NCBI GenBank assembly: GCA_024694145.1
Contig: JAILKD010000041.1
Location: 1-49,160 of the forward strand
DNA: 49,160 nucleotides
Direction: 5' to 3'
Source of the DNA: a bacterium
Lineage (GTDB): Bacteria; Bacillota_I; Bacilli_A; Acholeplasmatales; JAEDCM01
Made by a program: the position numbers and the translations under genes. The notes below the pieces were generated by a model. The model searched no databases. It had not been told where the DNA came from and worked only from the letters and a program-made list of their open reading frames with translations. Shown piece after piece: positions 1-8,785 of the stretch (within the stretch, counting starts at the first letter, position 1; each line of letters begins with the position of its first letter).

Positions 1-1980
1 GACTTTTTCCCACTTATGGTAATTTACCAAGAAAAATTATATGCTGCAGGAAAAATTCCTGGAGGATTCTTAAGAAGAGAAGGTAGAAGTTCAGAACATG
101 AAACTTTAACTAGTAGAGTTATTGATAGACCTATTAGACCACTATTCCCTGATGGATTTAGAAATGAAGTACAAATCGTTAATACTGTTATGTCAAGTGA
201 TCCAAATTGTACAACTGAAATGGCTGCAATGTTTGGTTCATCATTAGCATTAATGATTTCAGATATTCCTTTCTTAGGACCTATCGCAGGTGTTGAAGTA
301 GGTAGAATTAACGGAGAATTCGTAATTAACCCTACACCTGAACAAAAAGAAATTAGTGATATTCAATTAACAGTTGCTGGTAACAAAGATGCTGTTAATA
401 TGATTGAAGCTGGTGCTAAACAAGTAGATGAAAGAGCTATGCTTGATGCTATTATGTTTGGACATGAAGAAATTAAAAAATTAATTAAATTCCAAGAAGA
501 AATTGTTAAAGAAGTTGGAAAAGCTAAGATGGAAGTATCTTTATTTGAAGTTGATAAAGATGTTGAAGCTTTAGTTTATGATTATGCAAAAGATAGACTT
601 TGCAAGGCTTTAGTTATTGAAGATAAATTAGAGCGTTATGCAGCTATTGATGCTATAAATGAAGAAACTGTAAAATATTTTGATCAAAAGACTTTTACTA
701 AGATGGTAGGTAATTTAGAAGTAGTTGATACCGAAGCTAAAGAATTATACTTACATAGCGTAAAAGCAACACTAGATAAGATTATAAATGATGAATTTAG
801 AAGATTAGTAACAGTTGAAAAAGTTAGACCTGATGGAAGAAAATTAGATGAAATTAGACCATTATCATCTAGAGTAGATGTACTTCCTAGAACACATGGA
901 TCTGCACTATTTACTAGAGGTCAAACTCAAAGTTTAAGTGTTACAACACTTGGTTCACTTGGTGAACATCAAATTATTGATGGTTTAGGTGAAGAAGATA
1001 ATAAGAGATTTATGTTACATTATAACTTCCCACCATTCTCAGTTGGTGAAACTGGTAAATATGGTGCTCCAGGACGTAGAGAAATTGGACATGGTGCACT
1101 AGGTGAAAGAGCATTACTACAAGTAATTCCTTCTGAAGAAGAATTCCCTTATACAATTAGAGTTGTATCAGAAATACTAGAATCAAATGGATCTAGTTCA
1201 CAAGCATCTATTACAGCTGGATGTATGAGCTTAATGGCTGCAGGTGTCCCAATTAAGGCTCCTGTTGCTGGTATTGCTATGGGATTAATTAAAGAAGGTA
1301 AAGATTATACTATTCTAACAGATATTCAAGGTATGGAAGACCATCTAGGAGATATGGACTTTAAAGTTGCAGGTACTCGTAATGGTATTACAGCACTACA
1401 AATGGATATTAAGATTGATTCAATTGGTGAAGAAATCTTATGGGAAGCTTTACAACAAGCTAAAAAAGGTAGAATGGAAATTCTAGATCATATGGAAAAA
1501 ACAATTCCAGCAGTTAGACCAGAACTTTCTCCATATGCTCCAAAAGTTAAGATGATGCATATTAATCCAGATAAGATTAGAGATGTTATCGGTGCTGGTG
1601 GTAAAGTTATTACTGAAATTATTGAACAATGTGATAATGTTAAAATTGACATTGAACAAGATGGTAGAGTATTTATTATGCACCAAGATTATGCTCCAAT
1701 CAATAAAGCTATGGAATTAATCAACAATATCATAAGAGAAGCTGAAGTAGGAAAAATCTATGAAGCAAAAGTTGTAAGAATTGAAAAATTCGGATGCTTT
1801 GTTCAAATTTGGGATGGATGCGAAGGCTTAGTACACATTTCTAAACTTGCTAAAGAAAGAGTAGAAAAGGTAGAAGATGTTGTTAAAGTTGGAGATCAAA
1901 TTCTAGTTAAGTGTATTGGTATTGATGAAAAGGGAAGAATCGATTTCTCTAGAAAAGATGCATTTGAAAACAAACAATAA
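1..1980 (+). CDS. pnp: Polynucleotide phosphorylase (5' partial)
   Basis: Phosphate-dependent 3'-5' exoribonuclease of the RNA degradosome, also able to add 3' tails. The reading frame is open from base 1 and encodes [12 protein letters not shown] before the first in-window ATG, which matches the conserved family interior; the true start lies outside the window and the first tens of residues are missing. Visible are the [13 protein letters not shown] segment of the first RNase PH domain, the second RNase PH domain with the catalytic DHLGDMDFK segment (about residue 445), a KH domain with the IGAGGK loop (about residue 525) and a C-terminal S1 domain ([19 protein letters not shown]). The C-terminus is complete. 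A terminator follows directly. Identification is secure. Confidence 0.97.
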   Translation, partial: DFFPLMVIYQEKLYAAGKIPGGFLRREGRSSEHETLTSRVIDRPIRPLFPDGFRNEVQIVNTVMSSDPNCTTEMAAMFGSSLALMISDIPFLGPIAGVEVGRINGEFVINPTPEQKEISDIQLTVAGNKDAVNMIEAGAKQVDERAMLDAIMFGHEEIKKLIKFQEEIVKEVGKAKMEVSLFEVDKDVEALVYDYAKDRLCKALVIEDKLERYAAIDAINEETVKYFDQKTFTKMVGNLEVVDTEAKELYLHSVKATLDKIINDEFRRLVTVEKVRPDGRKLDEIRPLSSRVDVLPRTHGSALFTRGQTQSLSVTTLGSLGEHQIIDGLGEEDNKRFMLHYNFPPFSVGETGKYGAPGRREIGHGALGERALLQVIPSEEEFPYTIRVVSEILESNGSSSQASITAGCMSLMAAGVPIKAPVAGIAMGLIKEGKDYTILTDIQGMEDHLGDMDFKVAGTRNGITALQMDIKIDSIGEEILWEALQQAKKGRMEILDHMEKTIPAVRPELSPYAPKVKMMHINPDKIRDVIGAGGKVITEIIEQCDNVKIDIEQDGRVFIMHQDYAPINKAMELINNIIREAEVGKIYEAKVVRIEKFGCFVQIWDGCEGLVHISKLAKERVEKVEDVVKVGDQILVKCIGIDEKGRIDFSRKDAFENKQ

Positions 1981-1987
1981 TTAATTA

Positions 1988-2010
1988 GGGTAGATATTCT
2001 ACCCTTTTAA
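1988..2010 (+). terminator. Intrinsic terminator of pnp
   Basis: Stem GGGTAGA / TCTACCC with a TAT loop, followed by TTTTAATTT, 7 bases after the pnp stop codon. Confidence 0.85.
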
Positions 2011-2011
2011 T

Positions 2012-2037
2012 TTGAAAAAAATATATTATTATATACT
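2012..2037 (+). promoter_or_regulatory. Candidate promoter of the short structured transcript
   Basis: TTGAAA at 2012-2017 with TATACT at 2032-2037 (14-nt spacer), or TACTAT at 2034-2039 (16-nt spacer). Either places the start of transcription close to 2042-2046, which is exactly where the 5' arm of the structured RNA begins. Spacing is not ideal, so confidence is moderate. Confidence 0.45.
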
Positions 2038-2041
2038 ATAG

Positions 2042-2113
2042 ATGCGAAAGCAATGATTGATTTATTAGAAGAATGAAAGGGATAGGCGGAAACCTATCCC
2101 TTTCGCATTTATT
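2042..2113 (+). ncRNA. Structured leader or small RNA with competing hairpins
   Basis: A perfect 12-bp stem, GAAAGGGATAGG (2075-2086) with CCTATCCCTTTC (2093-2104), has a CGGAAA loop. The first nine bases of the presumed transcript, ATGCGAAAG (2042-2050), are the exact reverse complement of CTTTCGCAT (2100-2108), the outer part of the 3' arm. The two pairings cannot fully coexist, as in an attenuator. A 7-codon reading frame (MIDLLEE, 2053-2076) ends inside the stem but has no ribosome binding site. The T-tract after the hairpin is weak (TTTATT). It is either a leader of the uracil permease gene, which also has its own promoter further down, or a free small RNA. No known riboswitch or PyrR motif was recognised. 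Confidence 0.5.
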
Positions 2114-2162
2114 GATGAATTATACACTTATATAATTTTATTATATTTTTTAATAATTTACC

Positions 2163-2191
2163 TTTAATTATCTTTTTACATTTGTTATAAT
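2163..2191 (+). promoter_or_regulatory. Promoter of the uracil permease gene
   Basis: TTTAAT (2163-2168), 17-nt spacer, TATAAT (2186-2191) with an extended -10 TG at 2183-2184. Start expected near 2198. Confidence 0.6.
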
Positions 2192-2199
2192 TATAGTGA

Positions 2200-2228
2200 T
2201 GTGTAATTTACCATTTTAATGTTACACA
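2200..2228 (+). promoter_or_regulatory. Inverted repeat in the permease 5' leader
   Basis: TGTGTAA (2200-2206) and TTACACA (2222-2228) are perfect 7-bp arms around a 15-nt centre, just after the predicted transcription start. It could be a repressor operator or an RNA hairpin. Confidence 0.45.
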
Positions 2229-2255
2229 AATTTAAATAAAAAAGAGAGGAACAAA

Positions 2256-3692
2256 ATGGAAAATACTAATTTAGTTTATGGTGTTAAAGATAAACCATCT
2301 TGGGGTAAAATTATTGTCTTTGCGCTACAACAAATGCTTGCTATTTTAGCAGCAACTATTGCCGTTCCAGCTATCGTTGGTAATGGCATGAGTCAATCAG
2401 CTGCCTTATTCGGTGCAGGTTGTGGAACTCTAATTTATTTACTATTTACTAGATTTAAATCACCTGTCTTCCTTGGAAGTTCATTTGCCTTCTTAGGAAG
2501 TATGTTCTCTGCATTTGCAGGAGCTGCAACAATTAATATTGGTTATCTAGGTTTAGTATTTGGTGCAATTCTTGCAGGATTAGTTTATGTAATCTTAGCA
2601 TTAATTGTAAAAGCATGTGGAACTGCTTGGATTAACAAATTAATGCCAGCAGTTGTTATTGGACCAACTGTTGCAATTATCGGTCTATCACTAGCTGGAA
2701 ATGCAGTAGGTGATTTAACTGGTGGAGCTGCAGGAACATTCTCATGGTTTAATACTTTATGCTTAATTTGTGGTTTAATTACTTTATTTACAACAATTGT
2801 TGCATCTGTATTTGGTAAGAAGATGCTTAAGATGATTCCATTTATTATCGGTATTTGTGCAGGTTATATCGTAGCTGCAATCATTACTGGTATTGCTCAT
2901 GGAGCTGGAGCTCATGAAAATGAATTAATCAATTTTGCTTTATTCAAAAATATGAAGTGGGTTCCTGATTTTGCATTCATTAAGGCATTTAAAGCATTTA
3001 AAGATTTCTCTGATGCAGGTGAATTCTTCACATATTTTGGAACAATTGCTTTAGCTTATATACCTGTAGCATTCGTTGTATTTGCTGAACATATTGCAGA
3101 TCATAAGAACTTATCAACTATCATTAATCAAGATTTATTAACTGATCCAGGTCTAGATAATACTTTACTTGGTGATGGTGTTGGTTCAATGGTTGGAGCA
3201 TTCTTTGGTGGATGTCCAAATACTACTTATGGTGAATCGATTGGTTGTGTAGCTATTAGTGGAAACGCTAGTGTTATTACAATCTTAGTTACAGCTTGTA
3301 TGTGTATTGTAGCTTCATTTATTGCTCCATTTACTACACTTTTAGCAACTATACCAAGTTGTGTAATGGGTGGTGTATGTATTGCTTTATACGGATTTAT
3401 TGCAGTTAGTGGATTAAAGATGATTCAAAATGTAGATTTAGGTGATAATAGAAACTTATTCGTAGTTTCAGTAATCCTAATTTGTGGTGTTGGTGGATTA
3501 TCAGTTTCAATTGCTGTAAATGCTACTCAAGCTATCACTTTAACAGCAATCGCTTGTGCACTAATCTTAGGTATTATTACAAATCTTATTTGCTCAATCG
3601 GTAGAACTGAAAAGGCTAAATCAGTAATTGATGATGACGATGCTTTTGAAGCAAGTATTCAAGCTGAATTAGAAGAAGATACAAAAGAATAA
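2256..3692 (+). CDS. uraA: NCS2-family uracil permease
   Basis: Imports uracil with protons across the cytoplasmic membrane. The 478-residue protein is hydrophobic throughout, with the family's 12-14 membrane segments. It shows the N-terminal QQMLAILAATIAVP segment, the FAEHIADHKNL segment carrying the transport-site Glu of UraA, and the signature GGCPNTTYGESIGCVAIS with the second Glu. These features fit uracil better than xanthine specificity, but specificity is inferred from memory of the family. The C-terminus is acidic (DDDDAFEASIQAELEED). Start chosen from the AGAGAGGA ribosome binding site. It is monocistronic, with its own promoter and terminator. upp, which converts uracil to UMP, lies 5.5 kb downstream, so both steps of uracil salvage are in the window. 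Confidence 0.93.
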   Translation: MENTNLVYGVKDKPSWGKIIVFALQQMLAILAATIAVPAIVGNGMSQSAALFGAGCGTLIYLLFTRFKSPVFLGSSFAFLGSMFSAFAGAATINIGYLGLVFGAILAGLVYVILALIVKACGTAWINKLMPAVVIGPTVAIIGLSLAGNAVGDLTGGAAGTFSWFNTLCLICGLITLFTTIVASVFGKKMLKMIPFIIGICAGYIVAAIITGIAHGAGAHENELINFALFKNMKWVPDFAFIKAFKAFKDFSDAGEFFTYFGTIALAYIPVAFVVFAEHIADHKNLSTIINQDLLTDPGLDNTLLGDGVGSMVGAFFGGCPNTTYGESIGCVAISGNASVITILVTACMCIVASFIAPFTTLLATIPSCVMGGVCIALYGFIAVSGLKMIQNVDLGDNRNLFVVSVILICGVGGLSVSIAVNATQAITLTAIACALILGIITNLICSIGRTEKAKSVIDDDDAFEASIQAELEEDTKE

Positions 3693-3714
3693 GCTTAATA
3701 ATAAAAAAAATTAA

Positions 3715-3740
3715 GGTGAGATTAATTTCTCACCTTTTTC
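3715..3740 (+). terminator. Bidirectional terminator between uraA and the TetR gene
   Basis: GGTGAGA (3715-3721) / TCTCACC (3728-3734), loop TTAATT, then TTTTTC. An A-rich run on the other side makes it usable from the minus strand too. Confidence 0.85.
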
Positions 3741-3743
3741 TTT

Positions 3744-4298
3744 TTATATTAAACGCATTATATAATCTTCAACAATTAATAATAAATCATCTAAATTAAC
3801 ATTTAAATTTCCTTTAAAATAATCAACATATGTATAAATAATACCACTAGCTATAATATCAATTTGAATTTCTCTATTATTTTTATTTTTACTTAAAACA
3901 TCAAATCTTTTATCATTAGATAAATTCTCTATTATTATTTGTTTTATTTTATATACAAATGAAAAGTATAAGTCACTAGACAAAAGCATTCTATATAAAG
4001 ATTCATTTTCTTTTAAAATAGTATTAATTTTCTTTAAATAAGGAGCAATTTCTTCTTTATGAGCTTTAGAATAATCATTAATTGTGTTTTTAACTAAATC
4101 AACTATTTCACCACCAAACTCCTCAACAACAGCATATATATCTTCATAATGACAATAAAAAGTAGATTTAGAAATATCAGCACGTTCAACAACTTCCTTA
4201 ACGCTAACTTTATCAATATCATGCTTTTCACTTAAAAGCTCCGCAAAGGCTTTTCTAATCATTTTTTTACTTCTAATCGCATTTCTGTACTCTTTCAT
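3744..4298 (-). CDS. TetR-family transcriptional regulator
   Basis: 184-residue repressor-type protein. The N-terminal HTH is clear (IRKAFAELLSEK, then VSVKEVVERADISKSTFYCHY), followed by a mostly helical ligand domain of the short TetR type. The start is at 4298 rather than the longest-frame ATG at 4322, because GGAGG lies between the two with correct spacing to 4298. It is divergent from the ABC exporter operon at 4498, the usual arrangement for a local repressor of an efflux system. A palindrome at 4334-4359 between them is the likely operator. The ligand is unknown. Confidence 0.9.
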   Translation of the reverse strand: MKEYRNAIRSKKMIRKAFAELLSEKHDIDKVSVKEVVERADISKSTFYCHYEDIYAVVEEFGGEIVDLVKNTINDYSKAHKEEIAPYLKKINTILKENESLYRMLLSSDLYFSFVYKIKQIIIENLSNDKRFDVLSKNKNNREIQIDIIASGIIYTYVDYFKGNLNVNLDDLLLIVEDYIMRLI

Positions 4299-4333
4299 AC
4301 TAAAACCTCCAAAATTGGTCAATTTTATGCATT

Positions 4334-4359
4334 TAGTCCAATATTAGACTATTGGATTA
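4334..4359. promoter_or_regulatory. Candidate TetR operator
   Basis: Perfect arms TCCAATA (4337-4343) and TATTGGA (4350-4356), extended by TA on each side to a 26-bp near-palindrome. It lies 36 bp upstream of the TetR start and upstream of the putative ABC promoter (TTCATT 4370-4375, TATACT 4393-4398, 17-nt spacer). Binding by the adjacent regulator is inferred. Confidence 0.6.
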
Positions 4360-4419
4360 AAAGTGGTAGTTCATTCACTTTACAAATCATAGTATACTAC
4401 TTTTGAAATTAAAAATCAA

Positions 4420-4481
4420 ACTCAAGTTTAAAATTATATTCAAGAGTGAAATTAAATTGTAGTATTAAATTAAACTCGAGT
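4420..4481. repeat. Three ACTC-type half-sites upstream of the ABC operon
   Basis: ACTCAAGT at 4420-4427, CAAGAGT (reverse complement ACTCTTG) at 4441-4447, and the perfect palindrome ACTCGAGT at 4474-4481. They lie between the predicted -10 box and the ribosome binding site. They may be a second regulator site; no function is established. Confidence 0.35.
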
Positions 4482-4497
4482 ATATAGGAGGATAAAA

Positions 4498-5427
4498 ATG
4501 AGTGTAATCGAAGTAAATCATCTAACAAAAGATTATGGATTTGGTCGTGGTGTATTTGATGTATCCTTTAAGATTGAAAAAGGTGAAGTATTTGGCTTTT
4601 TAGGTCCTAATGGAGCTGGAAAAAGTACCACAATAAGACATTTGATGGGTTTTTCAAAACCACAAAAAGGAAATACTAAAATATTTGATAAAGAAACATT
4701 TGATAACTACTATCAAATATTAAATAATGTAGGTTATATTCCTGGTGAAATTGCCTTACCACAAGGCTTAACAGGCTATAGTTTTATAGATATGATGCAA
4801 AAAATGTATGGAAAGAAAAATGATTTTATGCTTAAAAGAATGCTTGATATGTTTAAGCTAGAAGATAATGTTTTAAAAATGGAAACTAAACGTATGAGCT
4901 TAGGTGTTAAAAGAAAGCTTGCCATAGTTACAGCATTTATGTCTGATCCTGATGTATTAATTCTTGATGAACCAACATCAGGACTTGATCCTGTGATGCA
5001 AGAAGTATTCATTAACTTCATTAAAGAAGAAAAAAATAGAGGTAAAACAATATTACTTTCTAGTCATATATTTAGTGAAGTAGATGCTACTTGCGATAGA
5101 ATATGCATTATTAAAGATGGTAAGATTGTTAGTGAATTTGTTGCCAACGATTTAAAGCATGCAACTTTAAAACAATTTAAAATTACATTTAACAATTTAA
5201 AATCATTAGAAGATTTTATCGATAATAAAAAGAGATTTATTAATATTATCGATTCTAATAAAGAAAAACTAACAATTAATCTAACTTGTTTAGATAAAGA
5301 TATAAATGAATTTATAGATTATATATCAAATTATAATATAAAAGAATTTACTAACATTAAAGAAACTCTACAAGACTTCTTTATGAAATTCTATAAAGAG
5401 GATAAAGACTTTGGAGGTGCTTTATAA
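4498..5427 (+). CDS. ABC transporter ATP-binding protein 1
   Basis: 309-residue ATPase of the ABC-2 exporter (drug, lantibiotic or bacteriocin) type. Walker A GPNGAGKST is at residues 36-44, a signature-like SLGVKRKLAIV lies in place of LSGGQ, Walker B LILDEPTSGLD is near residue 155, and an SSH switch histidine follows. After the nucleotide domain (about 1-220) there is an 85-residue C-terminal extension. It starts with a GGAGGATAAAA site and ends in TAATG, overlapping the second ATPase by one base. It likely pairs with that ATPase and the permease at 6322 in one exporter. Substrate unknown. Confidence 0.93.
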   Translation: MSVIEVNHLTKDYGFGRGVFDVSFKIEKGEVFGFLGPNGAGKSTTIRHLMGFSKPQKGNTKIFDKETFDNYYQILNNVGYIPGEIALPQGLTGYSFIDMMQKMYGKKNDFMLKRMLDMFKLEDNVLKMETKRMSLGVKRKLAIVTAFMSDPDVLILDEPTSGLDPVMQEVFINFIKEEKNRGKTILLSSHIFSEVDATCDRICIIKDGKIVSEFVANDLKHATLKQFKITFNNLKSLEDFIDNKKRFINIIDSNKEKLTINLTCLDKDINEFIDYISNYNIKEFTNIKETLQDFFMKFYKEDKDFGGAL

Positions 5428-6329
5428 TGGAAAAAATAATTGAGATTAAAAATCTTACTAAAGATTATGGTGATGATAAGGGTATATTTGATATTAATTT
5501 AGACATTTATAAAGGTGAAATGATTGGGTTTGTTGGAACTAATGGCAGTGGTAAAACAACAACAATCAGAAACATTTTAGGTTTTATAAAACCTACTAAT
5601 GGAGAAGTAATAGTAAATGGATTAAATAGCTGGGAAAATCAAAGTGAAGTTGCTAAGTTAATAGGTTATGTACCTGGTGAAATAGCTTTCCCTGATTTAA
5701 AAACAGGTACTAACTTCTTAAAAAGTCAAGCTGAATACTTAAATGTTACTGATTTAGGTTATGCTAATATGCTAATTGAAAAATTACAATTAGACCCAAG
5801 AGCTAACTTAAAGCGTATGAGTAAAGGTATGAAGCAAAAAACAGCCTTAGTTGCTGCACTTATGGCTGATAAACCAATAATCATTCTAGATGAGCCAACT
5901 ACAGGGCTTGATCCACTTATGCGTGATGCATTCTTAGAGATTATAAAAGAAGAGCATAAAAAAGGCAAAACAATATTTATGTCAAGTCATATGTTTGAAG
6001 AAATGGAAGAAACATGTGATAGAGTAGCTCTAATTTCTAATGGACACATAGTTGATGTAGCTAATATGGATGAAATTAGATGTAGAAGTGTAAATGACTT
6101 TAAAATAGAATTTAACAAAAAAGATGATTACTTAAAATTCATTAAAGGTAATTACAACGTAATTAGACTTCAAGATGAATTTAATCAAGTAACAATTTCT
6201 TTAGATAAAAATAAAATTAATGACTTATTTAAAGATTTAAAGAATTATGATGTTAAATTCATTAGTGAAGTTAAATATTCACTAGAAAAATATTTTAAAG
6301 AGAAATTAGGAGGAATTAAAAATGTTTAG
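5427..6329 (+). CDS. ABC transporter ATP-binding protein 2
   Basis: 300-residue paralogue of the preceding ATPase, related along its whole length. Walker A GTNGSGKTTT is near residue 37, a divergent signature MSKGMKQKTALV, Walker B IILDEPTTGLD, and an SSH switch. Translationally coupled at both ends: its ATG overlaps the upstream stop by one base, and the permease start lies inside its 3' end. Two different ATPases with one permease gene suggest a heterodimeric motor, although independent use cannot be excluded. Confidence 0.93.
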   Translation: MEKIIEIKNLTKDYGDDKGIFDINLDIYKGEMIGFVGTNGSGKTTTIRNILGFIKPTNGEVIVNGLNSWENQSEVAKLIGYVPGEIAFPDLKTGTNFLKSQAEYLNVTDLGYANMLIEKLQLDPRANLKRMSKGMKQKTALVAALMADKPIIILDEPTTGLDPLMRDAFLEIIKEEHKKGKTIFMSSHMFEEMEETCDRVALISNGHIVDVANMDEIRCRSVNDFKIEFNKKDDYLKFIKGNYNVIRLQDEFNQVTISLDKNKINDLFKDLKNYDVKFISEVKYSLEKYFKEKLGGIKNV

Positions 6330-8028
6330 TAAAGCTTTATTTAAACAATCTATAAAGGCAAACGGAATAATGTGGATTATAATTACATTTGCAGTATGCT
6401 TTATGTTAAGCTGTGTAATGCTTATTAGCGGTACATCAACTATATCAGAGGTAAAAACAAGTGTAAGTGATACAATTATTAAAGAAGAAATAGATTCAAC
6501 AATTAAGAAAAATGAAATAGCAATGTATAATATGGCCTATGTTGGTGAAACTAAGTTTGATGAGTATTTTGTTATTGAATATCAAAACACATTAACTAAA
6601 GAAATGGAAGATCCATCATTTTTACAAAAAGTAGGTCAAAAAGTAATTGGTGGAATGAGCCAAGCTGATGCTGTAAAAGCAACAATTGCTGAATTAAGTA
6701 CTAAAATAGCTACTGATGCTTATATTAATGCAATTAACGATGTTACTAATTATGTAAGTGATGCATCCCTAACTCAAGCTAAGAAAACTAATAATAATGA
6801 TTCATTAACTAAAGATAGTGATGAATATAAAGAAATATATAATCAATTCTTTGGTTCAGTTATGGCAACAATTAATCCTAATCATAAAGCTGATAATACT
6901 TATACTGATAATAATGAAGTAGTACCTGCTGATTATGAATTAGAAGAATTAGCTAAACTTGCAATAAGCGATAAATTACTTGATGAAGATAAAGCAACTG
7001 AATATATTAATAGTAGCGAAAGAGTAAATTATCGTAGTAATAGAGCTATTTATTCAACTAATATTCTTGTTGCAGCAAATACAACAAGTCCTGAAGCTTT
7101 AACAAAATTACTTGAAATATTATCAAATTATGGCGTAACTCTAGATAAATATCTATCTTATGGTTATAATTATGATAATATTAAGAGAATGTGTGAAAAA
7201 TCAATTAAGATTTATATTACAGAATATAACGATGAATTAGCTCATTTAGATCCAACATTAACACCAGAAGAAAAACAAAATAAAATTGATGAAATAAACG
7301 ATAAAATCATTTTAGAAATTGCAGGAACATTACTAAACAAACTTCCAAATGAAGTAAGTGATGCAATTGAAGAAATTGGTAGAATGGATTTATACGCCTT
7401 AATTGTAGGTTCAATATTCTTTAAGATTGCAGGATTATTACTACCAATCATTTATATGATTATGGTATCTAATAGCTTAATAGTTGGACAAGTTGATAGT
7501 GGATCTATGGCATATGTATTAAGTACATCTACAAAACGTAGAAGTGTAACATTTACTCAAAGTATATTTATGGTATCAAGCTTATTACTAATGTTTATTG
7601 CAACAACAATAACTTCATTTATATGCTTTGCAATAGTAGATGTAGAAACAGATTTAACATATGGAAAGCTTGCATTAATTAATTTAGGTGCATTCTTAGT
7701 ATTATTTGCTATGAGCGGTATTAATTTCTTCACATCATGCATATTTGATAGATCTAAACGTAGTATGGCTATTGGTGGAGGATTATCAATATTCTTCTTA
7801 GTAGCAACAATGCTTGGATTATTCGGAAGTAAAGTAATACCATCAGTAGTTAGAATTAAAGCACTAGATAATTTTAACTATGTATCAATAATTTCATTAT
7901 TTAATGTTGTAAAAATTCTAGATGGTAAAGCAAGCTTCATTCCTGGATTAATCATATTACTTGTTATTGGTTTAATAGGTTATATTGCAGGAAGTATCAT
8001 CTTCAAAAAGAAAGATTTACCATTATAA
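6322..8028 (+). CDS. ABC-2-type exporter permease
   Basis: 568 residues. One membrane segment near residues 12-34, then about 310 polar residues expected outside the membrane, then about five to six hydrophobic segments (from about residue 345 to 560). The profile of one N-terminal segment, a large loop, and a helical C-terminal bundle is that of ABC-2 permeases, here with an unusually long soluble insertion. An AGGAGGA ribosome binding site lies inside the upstream ATPase gene, which it overlaps by 8 bases. Together with the two ATPases and the TetR gene it forms a regulated export system. Confidence 0.85.
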   Translation: MFSKALFKQSIKANGIMWIIITFAVCFMLSCVMLISGTSTISEVKTSVSDTIIKEEIDSTIKKNEIAMYNMAYVGETKFDEYFVIEYQNTLTKEMEDPSFLQKVGQKVIGGMSQADAVKATIAELSTKIATDAYINAINDVTNYVSDASLTQAKKTNNNDSLTKDSDEYKEIYNQFFGSVMATINPNHKADNTYTDNNEVVPADYELEELAKLAISDKLLDEDKATEYINSSERVNYRSNRAIYSTNILVAANTTSPEALTKLLEILSNYGVTLDKYLSYGYNYDNIKRMCEKSIKIYITEYNDELAHLDPTLTPEEKQNKIDEINDKIILEIAGTLLNKLPNEVSDAIEEIGRMDLYALIVGSIFFKIAGLLLPIIYMIMVSNSLIVGQVDSGSMAYVLSTSTKRRSVTFTQSIFMVSSLLLMFIATTITSFICFAIVDVETDLTYGKLALINLGAFLVLFAMSGINFFTSCIFDRSKRSMAIGGGLSIFFLVATMLGLFGSKVIPSVVRIKALDNFNYVSIISLFNVVKILDGKASFIPGLIILLVIGLIGYIAGSIIFKKKDLPL

Positions 8029-8034
8029 AAAAAG

Positions 8035-8060
8035 AACTTGGTCAATTCCAAGTTTTTTTG
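8035..8060 (+). terminator. Terminator of the ABC operon
   Basis: AACTTGG (8035-8041) / CCAAGTT (8048-8054), loop TCAATT, followed by TTTTTG. Confidence 0.85.
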
Positions 8061-8081
8061 TTTTAAAATATATATTATGTA

Positions 8082-8122
8082 TTGTAAAAGTATATACATT
8101 TATGTTACAATTTGTATTGTAA
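8082..8122 (+). promoter_or_regulatory. Toxin-antitoxin promoter with overlapping operator
   Basis: Promoter: TTGTAA (8082-8087), 18-nt spacer, TACAAT (8106-8111) with an extended -10 TG. Operator: TTACAAT (8105-8111), TTGT, ATTGTAA (8116-8122), a perfect 7-bp inverted repeat that covers the -10. A third half-site ATTGTAA (8081-8087) covers the -35. The layout is typical of autorepressed RelB/DinJ loci. Confidence 0.65.
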
Positions 8123-8134
8123 GAGGTGATTAAA

Positions 8135-8446
8135 TTGTCAAATAAATCAGCAAATCTATGTATTAGAATAGAACCAGAAGTAAAAGATAAAGCAGAAGCA
8201 ATATTATCTGAATTAGGAATACCTGCATCAAATGCAATTAATATTTTTTATAAGCAAATAATAATACAAAACGGTCTTCCTTTTGATGTTAAATTATCTA
8301 GCAAAATAATTGACGAAAGCAAGATAACTGAAGAAGAGCTTTCTCAAGAATTAAAAAAATCATATTTAGATGTAATGAATGGTGGGAAAACATATACAGT
8401 TAACGAATCAATGGAGAGACTAAATAGAAAAAAGAATGGAATATGA
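8135..8446 (+). CDS. RelB/DinJ-family antitoxin
   Basis: 103-residue antitoxin and likely autorepressor. The N-terminal ribbon-helix-helix shows NLCIRIEPEVKDKAEAIL, then SELGIPASNAINIFYKQII and QNGLPFDV, the DinJ pattern. Family members start just before the first beta strand, which together with AGAGGTGAT at 8123-8130 argues for the TTG at 8135 instead of the GTG at 8126. The C-terminal tail GGKTYTVNESMERLNRKK corresponds to the toxin-binding region of RelB-type antitoxins. That tail is repeated in the XRE protein at 8775. The 3' end overlaps the toxin frame by 11 bases. Confidence 0.85.
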   Translation: MSNKSANLCIRIEPEVKDKAEAILSELGIPASNAINIFYKQIIIQNGLPFDVKLSSKIIDESKITEEELSQELKKSYLDVMNGGKTYTVNESMERLNRKKNGI

Positions 8447-8785
8447 TATTTTAATTAGTGCTAATGCACAAGATGATATTGAAAACATATATAATTACAT
8501 AAGATATGAATTAATAGCAAAAATAGTGCAGATAAAATAATTGCTTTAATATTCGAATCAATTAAAAGCTTATCATTAATGCCAAATAGGCATGCAATAG
8601 TTGATATTGATTGTCTAAATGAATTAAAAATACACAGTTTCATAGTAAAAAACTATAAAATATATTATTTTATTGATGAGTCTAGACATATTGTGACGAT
8701 ATTAAGAATATCATCAATAAAAATGAATACTAATAGTTGTTTGACTAGACTAATAAAAAAAAGAGATGATAGCAATGAGCAATAA
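8436..8785 (+). pseudogene. RelE/ParE-superfamily toxin, frameshifted
   Basis: The frame from ATG 8436 begins MEYDILISANAQDDIENIYNY, a ParE/RelE N-terminus, and runs through IRYELIAK to a stop near 8540. The continuation is in another frame (ADKIIALIFESIKSLSLMP, then YKIYYFID and IVTILRISS, a typical RelE/ParE C-terminal half) and ends at 8785. Restoring one A in the run of five at about 8519-8523 joins the two into a protein of about 116 residues. It is therefore a one-base deletion in a poly-A tract: an inactivated toxin, a slippage-dependent toxin, or an assembly error. The 3' end overlaps the XRE gene. Confidence 0.75.

Noticed and set aside
2053-2076. Seven-codon leader peptide in the uracil permease leader
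   Set aside because: No ribosome binding site and no run of regulatory codons; kept only as a remark under the RNA feature.
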